Of a stretch of DNA of 13,913 nucleotides, positions 6,591-13,913 are shown piece after piece. A model generated the notes under the pieces. That model was not told the DNA's origin, did no database searches, and saw nothing but the letters and a program-made list of their open reading frames with translations. Position numbers and translations under genes: made by a program. The DNA comes from an uncultured Chromatiaceae bacterium (GTDB lineage: Bacteria > Pseudomonadota > Gammaproteobacteria > Enterobacterales > Alteromonadaceae), in NCBI GenBank assembly GCA_946481195.1, contig CAMLNG010000042.1, positions 1-13,913 on the forward strand, written 5' to 3'. Positions within the stretch are counted from its first letter, which is position 1. Each line of letters starts with the position of its first letter.

Positions 6591-7271
6591 ATGCAGCTGT
6601 CTGAACTGAAACAACAAGGTCATGTCTGGCATCTGAACCAGACGCCACGCGCGGAACAAGCGCTTTGCCCAACCGGTTTTGCTGAACTCGACGTCTTACT
6701 CGGCGGCGGCTGGCCTTGCCAGCAGGTGATTGAATTACGCACTGTGTTTGGCATTGGTGAATTCCGGTTATTACTGCCCTATCTGCAACAGCAAATCAGC
6801 CGGAATAAATTACAAGTCTATATCAACGCCCCCGCCCAGTTACATGCGCCATTCCTGCGCAGTCAGGGCCTGCCGCTGTGGCAACAACTCGAAGTTCAAG
6901 CACAGGATCAAGACGCCCTCTGGGCCGCGGAGCAATGCCTGAAAAGCGGCTGCTGCAGCACTGTGCTGTTATGGCAGCAATCACTGAGTATTGCCCGGCT
7001 CAAACGGTTACAACTGGCGGCAGCAGAAGGACAGGCCGAATTATTTTTGCTGCGTCTCTCTGAACCTTCACAACTGAGCTTACCGGTCGGACTGAGTCTG
7101 GCGCTCAGCCCTGCCCCGCAGGGGTTAAATGTGCGGGTGTTAAAACGTCGCGGTGGCTGGCCCGGTGCGCAGCAGCTGGTCAATTTCAGCCAGCATTGGC
7201 CGAGGCTGGTGCAGCCTGCCATCTTGCAGGCAGGACAAACGCCTGCTGCGTATGCGGCGCTGGCGATCTGA
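6591..7271 (+). CDS. imuA: ImuA, RecA/SulA-like mutasome accessory protein
   Basis: 226-residue protein. The N-terminus carries the family signature TGFAELDVLLGGGWP (28-42), followed by VIELRTVFGIGEF (46-58). A RecA-type Walker A would end GKT; here the corresponding residues are GEF (56-58), so ATP binding is doubtful, as is common in gammaproteobacterial ImuA. In studied bacteria ImuA works with ImuB and DnaE2 in damage-induced mutagenesis and interacts with RecA and ImuB. The C-terminal half has the typical LKRRGGWPG motif (183-191). It is first in the SOS operon, with the LexA box 15-30 bases upstream. The ribosome site GGTGATG (6582-6588) is modest. The start agrees with family length. 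Confidence 0.9.
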   Translation: MQLSELKQQGHVWHLNQTPRAEQALCPTGFAELDVLLGGGWPCQQVIELRTVFGIGEFRLLLPYLQQQISRNKLQVYINAPAQLHAPFLRSQGLPLWQQLEVQAQDQDALWAAEQCLKSGCCSTVLLWQQSLSIARLKRLQLAAAEGQAELFLLRLSEPSQLSLPVGLSLALSPAPQGLNVRVLKRRGGWPGAQQLVNFSQHWPRLVQPAILQAGQTPAAYAALAI

Positions 7272-7339
7272 CCGATGAACAGCTTCAGGCGGTTCAGTGC
7301 TATGTCGGCGGTATGCCCCTTGCTGACAGGGGGCCGCTG

Positions 7340-8893
7340 ATGCAGACCTTATGGCTTTATCTGTATTTCCCGCAACTACAGCTGGATTTATTGCCCCAGC
7401 TGCAGACGGATGCCGCTGCACCAGACTTATCAAAGCCAGCGGTGCTATTGCATCCACAGCAGCTGCAGGTGCAGCAGGCCAATCCGGCCGCGCAAGCGCT
7501 TGGGATCCGGCGTGGTCAAAGCCTTGCCCATGCCTGTGCGCTCTGTGCGGCGTTACAGGTGCTGCCGTGGCAGAGAGAACTGGAACTACAACTGCTGGAG
7601 ATGCTGGCACAGGATTGTTATCAGCTCTGCGCCGATCTGGCCTTGGCGCCACCTGATGCGTTGTGGCTACGGCTGGACCCGATGCTGCAACTGTATGGCG
7701 GGCTCAATGCTTTTCTCAGACAACTGGAACAGCTGTTACGACAAAGGCCCGGTTTGCAGTTTCAGTATGGCGGCGCAGTCACTGCCGAAGCTGCGCGGCT
7801 CCTGTGCCTCACTCAGCCGGGTCAGATAGCGCAAACTCAGGCCGCACAACAACTCGCCCTTTCACCATGTCCGGTCACCCTGCTGGATTTAGCACCGGCA
7901 TTATTACAACAACTGCAGCGGCTTGGCGTCACTCAGCTGGGTGCTTTGCTGAGGTTACCCGTGTCCGAACTGAGCCGGCGTTTTGGCGCTGAACTACAGC
8001 ATTACCTGCAACAAATCCAGGGCTTACTGCCGCCACAGCTGCAATGTTATCAGCCGCCGGAACAGTTCAGTGCCCGGCTTGAATTGTGGTATCAGATTGA
8101 ACACCACCCGCAATTGCTGGCTCCGCTGCGGCACCTGCTGCAACAACTGCAACAGTATCTGCAGCGCCGCGCTCAGCGCTGTTATCAGCTACAGCTGGAA
8201 CTGAGTCTGCGTGACCAGCCGCCACTGTGCCTGAAATTACATTCACCACAGGCAGAAGCGCTGGCTGAGCGCTGGCTGGCATTATGGCAACTGAAACTTG
8301 AAGCTTTAACGCTGGCAGCTCCAGTCCTTGCTATGCAGCTGCATGCCAGTCAGTATTGTAAAGAGGAACAACACAGTGCCGACTTGTTTCAGGGCAAACA
8401 AGGACAATACAGCCCGTTGCAGCTGGTTGGCTTACTGCAGGCAAAACTCGGCGCTGCTCAAGTACGCCGCCCTACCGAACATGCCGCCTTTTTGCCGGAG
8501 CGGGCCGGCTGCAGTCTGGCCCTGCAACAAGCCGAAGAAAATCTGACAGCTTCGCAGCCACAGCTACAAACGCCTCTGGTGCAACAGCCCGGCGCACATT
8601 ATGCGGCGGCTGTACCAGCAAGGCAGGTACAGTCTGGCAATCTGGCAACGCCCTCACTAAAAACAATTTCCACTTCAGCCATACCGCACAGGCCGGCCTT
8701 TTTATTCGCAACGCCGGTGCCCTTGCAACAACAGGTCCAGCTGATGCCCGGGCTTGAACGGATACAGAGTCACTGGTGGCAGGGCCAGGGACAGGCACGG
8801 GACTATCTGACCGCACAAAGCAGCGACGGTCGCTGGTTATGGCTGTATCGCACCGAGCAACAGCAGTGGTTTGTGCATGGAGTTTTCGCCTGA
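7340..8893 (+). CDS. imuB: ImuB, inactive Y-family polymerase-like mutasome hub
   Basis: 517 residues from the ATG at 7340, which is preceded by AGGGGG (7329-7334) and starts with the family-typical MQTLWLYLYFPQL. The frame is open back to 7196, but that part overlaps imuA and has no family likeness. The Y-family fold is suggested by GIRRGQSLAHA (55-65) and LWLRLDPMLQLYGG (108-121). The N-terminal DxD acidic pair of active DinB/UmuC enzymes is replaced by hydrophobic residues, so it should not polymerise. SADLF (346-350) is a weak candidate for a beta-clamp binding motif. The C-terminus (451-517) is typical ImuB: RPAFLF, then SHWWQGQGQARDYL and WFVHGVFA. A Gln-rich linker (about 386-450) looks unconserved. 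It starts 68 bases after imuA and its TGA overlaps the dnaE2 ATG. Confidence 0.92.
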   Translation: MQTLWLYLYFPQLQLDLLPQLQTDAAAPDLSKPAVLLHPQQLQVQQANPAAQALGIRRGQSLAHACALCAALQVLPWQRELELQLLEMLAQDCYQLCADLALAPPDALWLRLDPMLQLYGGLNAFLRQLEQLLRQRPGLQFQYGGAVTAEAARLLCLTQPGQIAQTQAAQQLALSPCPVTLLDLAPALLQQLQRLGVTQLGALLRLPVSELSRRFGAELQHYLQQIQGLLPPQLQCYQPPEQFSARLELWYQIEHHPQLLAPLRHLLQQLQQYLQRRAQRCYQLQLELSLRDQPPLCLKLHSPQAEALAERWLALWQLKLEALTLAAPVLAMQLHASQYCKEEQHSADLFQGKQGQYSPLQLVGLLQAKLGAAQVRRPTEHAAFLPERAGCSLALQQAEENLTASQPQLQTPLVQQPGAHYAAAVPARQVQSGNLATPSLKTISTSAIPHRPAFLFATPVPLQQQVQLMPGLERIQSHWWQGQGQARDYLTAQSSDGRWLWLYRTEQQQWFVHGVFA

Positions 8894-11800
8894 TGCCCTA
8901 CGCCGAACTGTTTTGTCAAAGCCACTTTTCCTTTCTGAGCGCAGCAGCCAGCCCGGAACAACTGGTGAGTACTGCGGCCAGTCTCGGTTATCAGGCGCTG
9001 GCACTGACCGATGAATGTTCAGTCGCAGGCGTGGTGCGGGCGCATCGTCAAATCAAACAGCAACAGCTGAAGCTAAAGCTGATTGTCGGTGCTTATTTTC
9101 GCTTCAGCACTGACTTACAGCTGGTGCTGCTTTGTCCGGACCGGCGCGCTTATGCCGAGCTGTGCCGTATCATCACCAACAGCAGGCGGCGGGCGGAAAA
9201 AGGCCAGTATCAACTGGAAGAATGGGATTTAAAAAGTTGCCGGGATTGTCTGGTGTTGTGGTTACCGGGTATCGATACCCAAAATAACCAACACTGGGGG
9301 CATTGGCTGAAACGTCAGTTCGGCCAGCGGTTATATCTGGCGCAGCAGCGGCTGCTGGACGCCGGCGACTACAACTATCAACAGCTTTGTCAGCAACTGA
9401 GCCAGCAGTTTGAGTTACCGGCCTGTGCAGTTGGCGCTGTACTGATGCATGAACCGCTGCAGCAGCCACTGCTGGATGTGATGACCGCTGTCCGGCTCGG
9501 GCAGAGCGTTGCGACCGCAGGCCTGGCTTTATCTGCCAACCGGGAGCGTTGCTTAAGGCCCATCAGTAAACTGACGCATCTGTTTCATGCCGATTTACTG
9601 GCGCAAAGCTGCCAAATCGCCGCCCTTTGTCAGTTTAACCTCGACAGCCTGCAATATGAGTATCCGGCCGAACTGGTGCCGCCGGGACAAACCGCCATGC
9701 AGCATCTGCGACAGCTGGTGGCGGAAGGCAAGAAAGTCCGTTTTGGCGAGACTGTCCCTGCTGAGGTAGCGACTCAAATCGAACACGAGCTGCAGCTGAT
9801 CGCGGAACTCAACTACCCCTATTATTTTTTGACTATCGCCGACATCGCCCGCTTTGCCCGTGAGCAGCAGATTTTGTATCAGGGCCGTGGTTCTGCCGCT
9901 AATTCTATCGTCTGTTATTGCCTGCAAATCACCGCGGTCGACCCGCGGAAAATATCCGTGTTGTTTGAGCGTTTTATCTCCAGAGAACGGGATGAACCGC
10001 CGGATATCGATGTTGATTTTGAGCATGAACGGCGCGAAGAAGTGATCCAGTACATTTATCAGAAATACGGCCGGCAGCGCGCGGCTTTAGCCGCCACTGT
10101 CATTTGCTACCGGCTACGCAGCGCGGTACGGGATGTCGGTAAAGCGCTGGGCTTTAACATCACCCAGCTGGAGTACTGGCTAAAACAACTAAACCGGCGT
10201 CATCCTGATCTCAGCTGGTGGCAACAGCTGGCGCAACATGGCCTGGACGTCAACAGCCGGCATGCGCGGCAATTTATCAGTCTGGTGGAGCAAATCCGCG
10301 GCAAGCCGCGGCATTTATCTCAGCATGTCGGTGGTTTTGTCATTTCCGCCGGGCCTTTGCATGAGCTGGTGCCGGTAGAAAATGCCAGTATGGCCGAGCG
10401 TACCGTGATCCAATGGGACAAAGATGATTTGGAGACACTAGGCCTGTTAAAAGTCGATATCCTGGCACTGGGCATGCTGTCGGCGCTGCGCAAAGCACTG
10501 GCGCTGGTGAATCAACAACGGGAACAACCGCTGACGTTGGCAGACATTAGTCAGACCGGCGATGACCCGGCTGTGTACCGGCAAATCCAGCAGGCCGATA
10601 CTATTGGCGTCTTCCAGATTGAATCCCGCGCGCAGATGAGCATGTTACCGCGGTTAAAACCGGCTTGTTTTTATGATTTAGTCATTGAAATTGCCATAGT
10701 GCGGCCAGGCCCTATTCAGGGGGACATGGTGCATCCGTTTTTACGCCGCCGCGACGGCCTGGAGCCAGTGAGCTACCCTTCTCCTGCTGTAGAGGCGGTG
10801 TTAAGCCGCACCATGGGGGTGCCGATTTTTCAGGAACAGGTGATTAAACTGGCGATGGTGGCTGCCGGTTTTTCCGGTGGTGAAGCCGACCAGTTGCGCC
10901 GGGCTATGGCCAGCTGGAAAAAAACCGGCGAACTGCTGCAATTTAAAGCAAAACTGATCGATGGCATGCTGCAACGTGGCTATCCGCAGAGCTTTGCCGA
11001 GCAAATCTTCGCGCAAATTTGTGGTTTTGGTGAATATGGCTTTCCGGAATCACATTCCGCCAGTTTTGCCTTGTTGGCCTATGCCTCCGCCTGGCTGAAG
11101 TGTTATTACCCGCTCGAGTTTCTGACCGCGTTATTAAATAGCCTACCCATGGGATTTTATTCTGCCTCGCAGCTGGTGCAGGATGGTAAACGCCATGGTC
11201 TGCTGGTGCTGCCGGTCTGTATCCAACACTCGGATTGGGACCACCAGATTGAACAAAGCGACACAGGCCCGGCGCTGCGACTTGGGCTACGCCAGGTCAA
11301 AGGCCTGCAGCAGGATTTACTCCGGCCAGCATTGCAACAGCGCCCGGCCGGCGGTTTTGCCAGTTTGAGTAGCCTGAAACAGACCGGCTTACGACAAGAT
11401 CAGCTGAATGCGCTGGCCAGCAGTGATGCGCTGAAAGCCCTTTGTGGCCATCGCTTCGCCAGCCGCTGGCAACTGCTGGACCGGCTGGATGAACTACCGC
11501 TGTTTCGCCAGCCAATTCAGCAACCGCAGCATCAGAACCACAACACCAAGAGCAAAGCCCCGGTATTGTTACAGCAACTGGGGCTGGACCTGACCGCCGA
11601 ACCTGCTGCCGCAAACACCGCGATGAGCCAGCAGGATGAGCCACTTTGTCCACTGTCGGCACCAGACGCCTGGCAGCAACTGGGCGAGGATTATCAGAGC
11701 CTGGGCCTCAGCCTGCAGCTGCATCCGGTCGCTTTATTACGACAGCATCCGACGCTGGCGAAACAATCGCTGCAACGCGCCTGTGATTTGCTGAGCGCCC

Positions 11801-12090
11801 GCCCAGGCCAGGTGCTACGGGTGATAGGTCTGGTCACAGTGCGGCAAAGTCCCGGCACCGCCGGCGGCGTTACTTTTGTCACACTGGAAGATGAAACCGG
11901 TCAAATCAACCTGATTGTCTGGCAGGCAACCGCACTCGCGCAGCAACAAACCTTTATCAGCAGCCGGCTCTGGCTGGTACATGGTGTACTGCAACGTGAA
12001 GGCTTAGTCTGCCATCTGGTGGCTGGCCGCATCGAAAGCCTGGACCCGCTGCTGCCCCCTTTACCGCTACCAAGCCGGGATTTTCACTGA
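8893..12090 (+). CDS. dnaE2: DnaE2 / ImuC, error-prone C-family DNA polymerase
   Basis: 1065 residues from the ATG at 8893, within the usual DnaE2 length. This start opens with the conserved MPYAELFCQSHFSFL; an open extension back to 8776 overlaps imuB and is discarded. A degenerate PHP domain (about 1-210) includes LTDECSVAGVVRAH. The palm holds GRGSAANS (331-338) and PDIDVDF, with catalytic Asp371 and Asp373. The third aspartate, Asp522, lies in LKVDILALG. FPESHSASFALLAYASAWLK (717-736) is a strong DnaE2 signature. An OB-fold domain (about 974-1045) lies near the end. The enzyme performs translesion synthesis in the SOS response together with ImuA and ImuB and is not the replicative polymerase. 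The ATG overlaps the imuB stop (TGATG), implying translational coupling. Confidence 0.95.
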   Translation: MPYAELFCQSHFSFLSAAASPEQLVSTAASLGYQALALTDECSVAGVVRAHRQIKQQQLKLKLIVGAYFRFSTDLQLVLLCPDRRAYAELCRIITNSRRRAEKGQYQLEEWDLKSCRDCLVLWLPGIDTQNNQHWGHWLKRQFGQRLYLAQQRLLDAGDYNYQQLCQQLSQQFELPACAVGAVLMHEPLQQPLLDVMTAVRLGQSVATAGLALSANRERCLRPISKLTHLFHADLLAQSCQIAALCQFNLDSLQYEYPAELVPPGQTAMQHLRQLVAEGKKVRFGETVPAEVATQIEHELQLIAELNYPYYFLTIADIARFAREQQILYQGRGSAANSIVCYCLQITAVDPRKISVLFERFISRERDEPPDIDVDFEHERREEVIQYIYQKYGRQRAALAATVICYRLRSAVRDVGKALGFNITQLEYWLKQLNRRHPDLSWWQQLAQHGLDVNSRHARQFISLVEQIRGKPRHLSQHVGGFVISAGPLHELVPVENASMAERTVIQWDKDDLETLGLLKVDILALGMLSALRKALALVNQQREQPLTLADISQTGDDPAVYRQIQQADTIGVFQIESRAQMSMLPRLKPACFYDLVIEIAIVRPGPIQGDMVHPFLRRRDGLEPVSYPSPAVEAVLSRTMGVPIFQEQVIKLAMVAAGFSGGEADQLRRAMASWKKTGELLQFKAKLIDGMLQRGYPQSFAEQIFAQICGFGEYGFPESHSASFALLAYASAWLKCYYPLEFLTALLNSLPMGFYSASQLVQDGKRHGLLVLPVCIQHSDWDHQIEQSDTGPALRLGLRQVKGLQQDLLRPALQQRPAGGFASLSSLKQTGLRQDQLNALASSDALKALCGHRFASRWQLLDRLDELPLFRQPIQQPQHQNHNTKSKAPVLLQQLGLDLTAEPAAANTAMSQQDEPLCPLSAPDAWQQLGEDYQSLGLSLQLHPVALLRQHPTLAKQSLQRACDLLSARPGQVLRVIGLVTVRQSPGTAGGVTFVTLEDETGQINLIVWQATALAQQQTFISSRLWLVHGVLQREGLVCHLVAGRIESLDPLLPPLPLPSRDFH

Positions 12091-12111
12091 TCCGCCGGCA
12101 GTTATATCAGG

Positions 12112-12117
12112 TACAAT
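12112..12117 (+). promoter_or_regulatory. possible -10 element before the unknown gene
   Basis: TACAAT lies 31 bases before the ATG at 12148, in the 57-base gap after dnaE2. No good -35 hexamer is found at 16-18 bases. It could give the next gene its own expression apart from the SOS operon. Weak. Confidence 0.25.
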
Positions 12118-12147
12118 CCAGACATAAAAAACAGCTACTAAACCCTG

Positions 12148-12720
12148 ATGCCAGACACAGACAAATACCAGCGTTTTGACCAGTTTCAGCAAAAACGCCG
12201 CAGCGGTGCTTTACAGGACGGACAAGCCACCCGCAGCCGCCGAACCCGCACCGACAGCCCCAAAGGTGCGCAGGAGAAAAGCATTGATGCCACCATTTTG
12301 CAGCTACACAGCGCCATGGTGGACAAAATTCTCGCCAACCCGGCGTTGCTCCCTCCTGTGATCGCGCAGCTTGAACAAGAGCAACAACAAGGTTTATTGC
12401 GCCACAGCGCTTATTTATTCTGGAGCTGTGCTTTTGCCATGATTGACCAGCCACAGTTATTCCGGGCCGCGTTATTAAGCCCGGAGCCACAAGCCTGCAA
12501 ACAGCGCAGGCGTACCCGTTTACGCGGCATTTTAACTGAAACCGAGCGCGCACAGGTATTAGCCGGGCAGTGGCAACCACCAGCTTTGACAGAGGCCCCC
12601 CTGCTGCACGACACAAGAACCTGCATCGAACTAAAGCCGGCAGATCTGACATTGTGTACCGGGCTCAGCTGCGCCTTCAGCAGTTCAGCAGTAAAAAGGC
12701 TGATGCCAGGTGTACCCTAA
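12148..12720 (+). CDS. protein of unknown function, basic N-terminus
   Basis: 190 residues; I do not recognise the family. Residues 1-45 are polar, basic and probably disordered (KRRSG, SRRTRT). Residues 45-110 look helical, with IDATILQLHSAMVDKIL (46-62) and a Gln/Glu-rich helix leading to SAYLFWSCAFAMID (87-100), which is too short and polar-flanked for a sure membrane segment. A basic cluster KQRRRTRLRGILT (118-130) follows, then a Cys-containing tail (Cys159, Cys170, Cys175). There is no signal peptide. It begins 57 bases after dnaE2 on the same strand with no clear Shine-Dalgarno before the ATG, so read-through from the SOS operon or a separate promoter are both possible. Its codon use looks like its neighbours. 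Reality as a gene is likely; function is unknown. Confidence 0.7.
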   Translation: MPDTDKYQRFDQFQQKRRSGALQDGQATRSRRTRTDSPKGAQEKSIDATILQLHSAMVDKILANPALLPPVIAQLEQEQQQGLLRHSAYLFWSCAFAMIDQPQLFRAALLSPEPQACKQRRRTRLRGILTETERAQVLAGQWQPPALTEAPLLHDTRTCIELKPADLTLCTGLSCAFSSSAVKRLMPGVP

Positions 12721-12777
12721 GCCGTTGCCATTGAGTACACTCAGACATCTTCCTGTTAGTTTTTGCTGGGTTTCTCC

Positions 12778-13913
12778 ATGTTGCTGAATTCTGTTACCCG
12801 ATGCTTGCGCCGCCTGAATACTGCTTTTGTGCTGCCGGCCACTTTATTGTTCTCACCATTTTTTTTCCATGCCGCCCAGGCGCAACAGACGGTTGCCCAA
12901 CCAGCGGTCGCGCCTGCAGCATTACCACAACCAGACTCGGGACCGTCAGCCGACACCGCGGCCATGTCAACCGTCACGCCACGTCTGGCCGGCGAACTAC
13001 AAAGCCGCCAGCTACAAAGCAAATTCGGCAGTGTCAGTGTGGAAGCCCTGACACAAAAAAATGACGATGGCAGCATCAACAGCCGCCAGTTTGTACTAAA
13101 AAGCGGGCCAGCGACCGCGCCTGTGGAGAAAACCATCAGCCCGGCCAGCACTGACGCGCTGCTCATCAGTAAAAACCCGCTGTTTGACGCCGCCTTTGCG
13201 CTCAGTCAGCTGGAACGTCAGCAAAATAGTGTCAGCGAGATCACGGACTGGGGCTTTAACGACCAGCAGGCGCTGCCTTGCCCCTGTTTTGAGACCGGCG
13301 CCAAATGGCATTATGTCTGGACCCGTGATTTATCTTATGCGCTGGATTTAGGCCTGGGCGCACTGGACCCGCAGCGGGCGCAAACTTCGTTATTGTTTAA
13401 AACTTCGCAGGTGCGCTCAGAATTGATTGCCCGCGGCGTGGAAAATACCGAAGTCGCCCTGCAGGACACCGGCTCGGGCGGCAGCTGGCCGGTTAGTTCC
13501 GACCGCGTGGTCTGGGTGCTGGCCGCCAGCGGCCTGACTGCTCAGGATCCGGAAGGCGCATCTAATCAGCTGGCCGCAGCCGACTGGCAGCAACGTTGGT
13601 ATACGATTGCCCGCAATACCATCCTGCAAGACCGCAGTTATATTTTTGATACCAAACTAGGCCTGTATCGCGGTGAAACCTCATTCCTCGACTGGCGTGA
13701 ACAGAGTTACCCGAGCTGGACTGCCAAAGACACTTTGTTCCTGGCCGAGTCATTTTCCTTGTCGACCAACGTGTTGCATTATGTGGCGTTAAGCCGGGCT
13801 GCAGAAGCCGCCAAAACGCTGGAACCAGCCCGCGCAGCAGAACTTGCGCAGTGGGCGCAGGCGTTAAAACAGGCGATCAACAGCTGGTTCTGGCTGCCGG
13901 AACGGGGTCTGTA
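12778..13913 (+). CDS. exported six-hairpin glycosidase-like protein (partial, runs off the window)
   Basis: The first 378 residues are present and the 3' end is missing. Residues 1-35 form a signal peptide with a basic start, a long hydrophobic core (FVLPATLLFSPFFFHAA) and a predicted cut after AQA (33-35), so it should be periplasmic or secreted. A Pro/Ala-rich stretch (36-65) follows. The catalytic-type domain begins near 125 and has WHYVWTRDLSYALDLGLG (177-194), DTGSGGSWPVSSDRVVW (230-246) and GLYRGETSFLDWREQSYPSW (295-314). These resemble (alpha/alpha)6-barrel enzymes such as glycogen-debranching and trehalase-like glycosidases, where a WxRD motif lines the sugar site. Exact family and substrate cannot be set from this part. 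The ATG has only a weak GGG seven bases upstream. It starts 57 bases after the unknown gene. A 136-residue minus-strand frame (12756-13166) is its shadow. Confidence 0.8.
   Translation, partial: MLLNSVTRCLRRLNTAFVLPATLLFSPFFFHAAQAQQTVAQPAVAPAALPQPDSGPSADTAAMSTVTPRLAGELQSRQLQSKFGSVSVEALTQKNDDGSINSRQFVLKSGPATAPVEKTISPASTDALLISKNPLFDAAFALSQLERQQNSVSEITDWGFNDQQALPCPCFETGAKWHYVWTRDLSYALDLGLGALDPQRAQTSLLFKTSQVRSELIARGVENTEVALQDTGSGGSWPVSSDRVVWVLAASGLTAQDPEGASNQLAAADWQQRWYTIARNTILQDRSYIFDTKLGLYRGETSFLDWREQSYPSWTAKDTLFLAESFSLSTNVLHYVALSRAAEAAKTLEPARAAELAQWAQALKQAINSWFWLPERGL

Noticed and set aside
7140..7652. 170-residue minus-strand and other frames across imuA-imuB (for example 7410-7829 plus)
   Set aside because: They lie inside imuA and imuB, which have clear family motifs. 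The extra frames show low-complexity Ala/Arg/Cys-rich translations.
12756..13166. 136-residue minus-strand open frame
   Set aside because: Antisense to the signal peptide and N-terminal part of the exported glycosidase-like gene, which has better coding evidence.

Overview
The window looks like chromosomal DNA of a free-living gammaproteobacterium, most likely in the Alteromonadales / Rheinheimera-like range. This is inference. It rests on an E. coli-type LexA operator upstream of an imuA-imuB-dnaE2 cassette, a DUF3391-type HD-GYP protein, a small secreted protein resembling DUF3718, and moderately high GC with glutamine- and leucine-rich proteins. No tRNA, rRNA, CRISPR array, insertion sequence or phage gene was seen.

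Left part (1-4450). A possible divergent gene start runs off the left edge. It is followed by a plus-strand alkyltransferase-like DNA-repair protein with Trp in place of the active-site Cys. Then come four minus-strand genes: an EamA/DMT-family exporter, an HD-GYP cyclic-di-GMP phosphodiesterase, a HAD phosphatase and a LysR-type regulator. The regulator and the HAD gene are 15 bases apart and probably cotranscribed.

Middle (4437-6590). The LysR gene is divergent from a DoxX-family membrane protein and a pirin. The intergenic region holds a perfect T-N11-A inverted repeat. A strong bidirectional hairpin terminator separates pirin from a convergent gene for a small exported protein. A 345-base gene-free region (6246-6590) follows. 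It holds a perfect 10-bp hairpin, four degenerate pyrimidine-rich repeats of about 15 bp, and a near-consensus LexA box over a sigma70-like -10 element.

Right part (6591-13913). imuA, imuB and dnaE2 (imuC) form the SOS mutasome. ImuA is a RecA-like accessory protein with a degenerate Walker A. ImuB is a catalytically dead Y-family protein that links the parts to the clamp. DnaE2 is the error-prone polymerase. imuB and dnaE2 overlap by one base (TGATG). Downstream lie an unrecognised 190-residue protein and the 5' part of an exported six-hairpin glycosidase-like protein that runs off the right edge.

The best-supported system is the SOS mutagenesis cassette, which is a known type. The less explained elements are the repeats and hairpin in front of it, the unknown gene after it, and an alternative open frame beyond the HAD gene.
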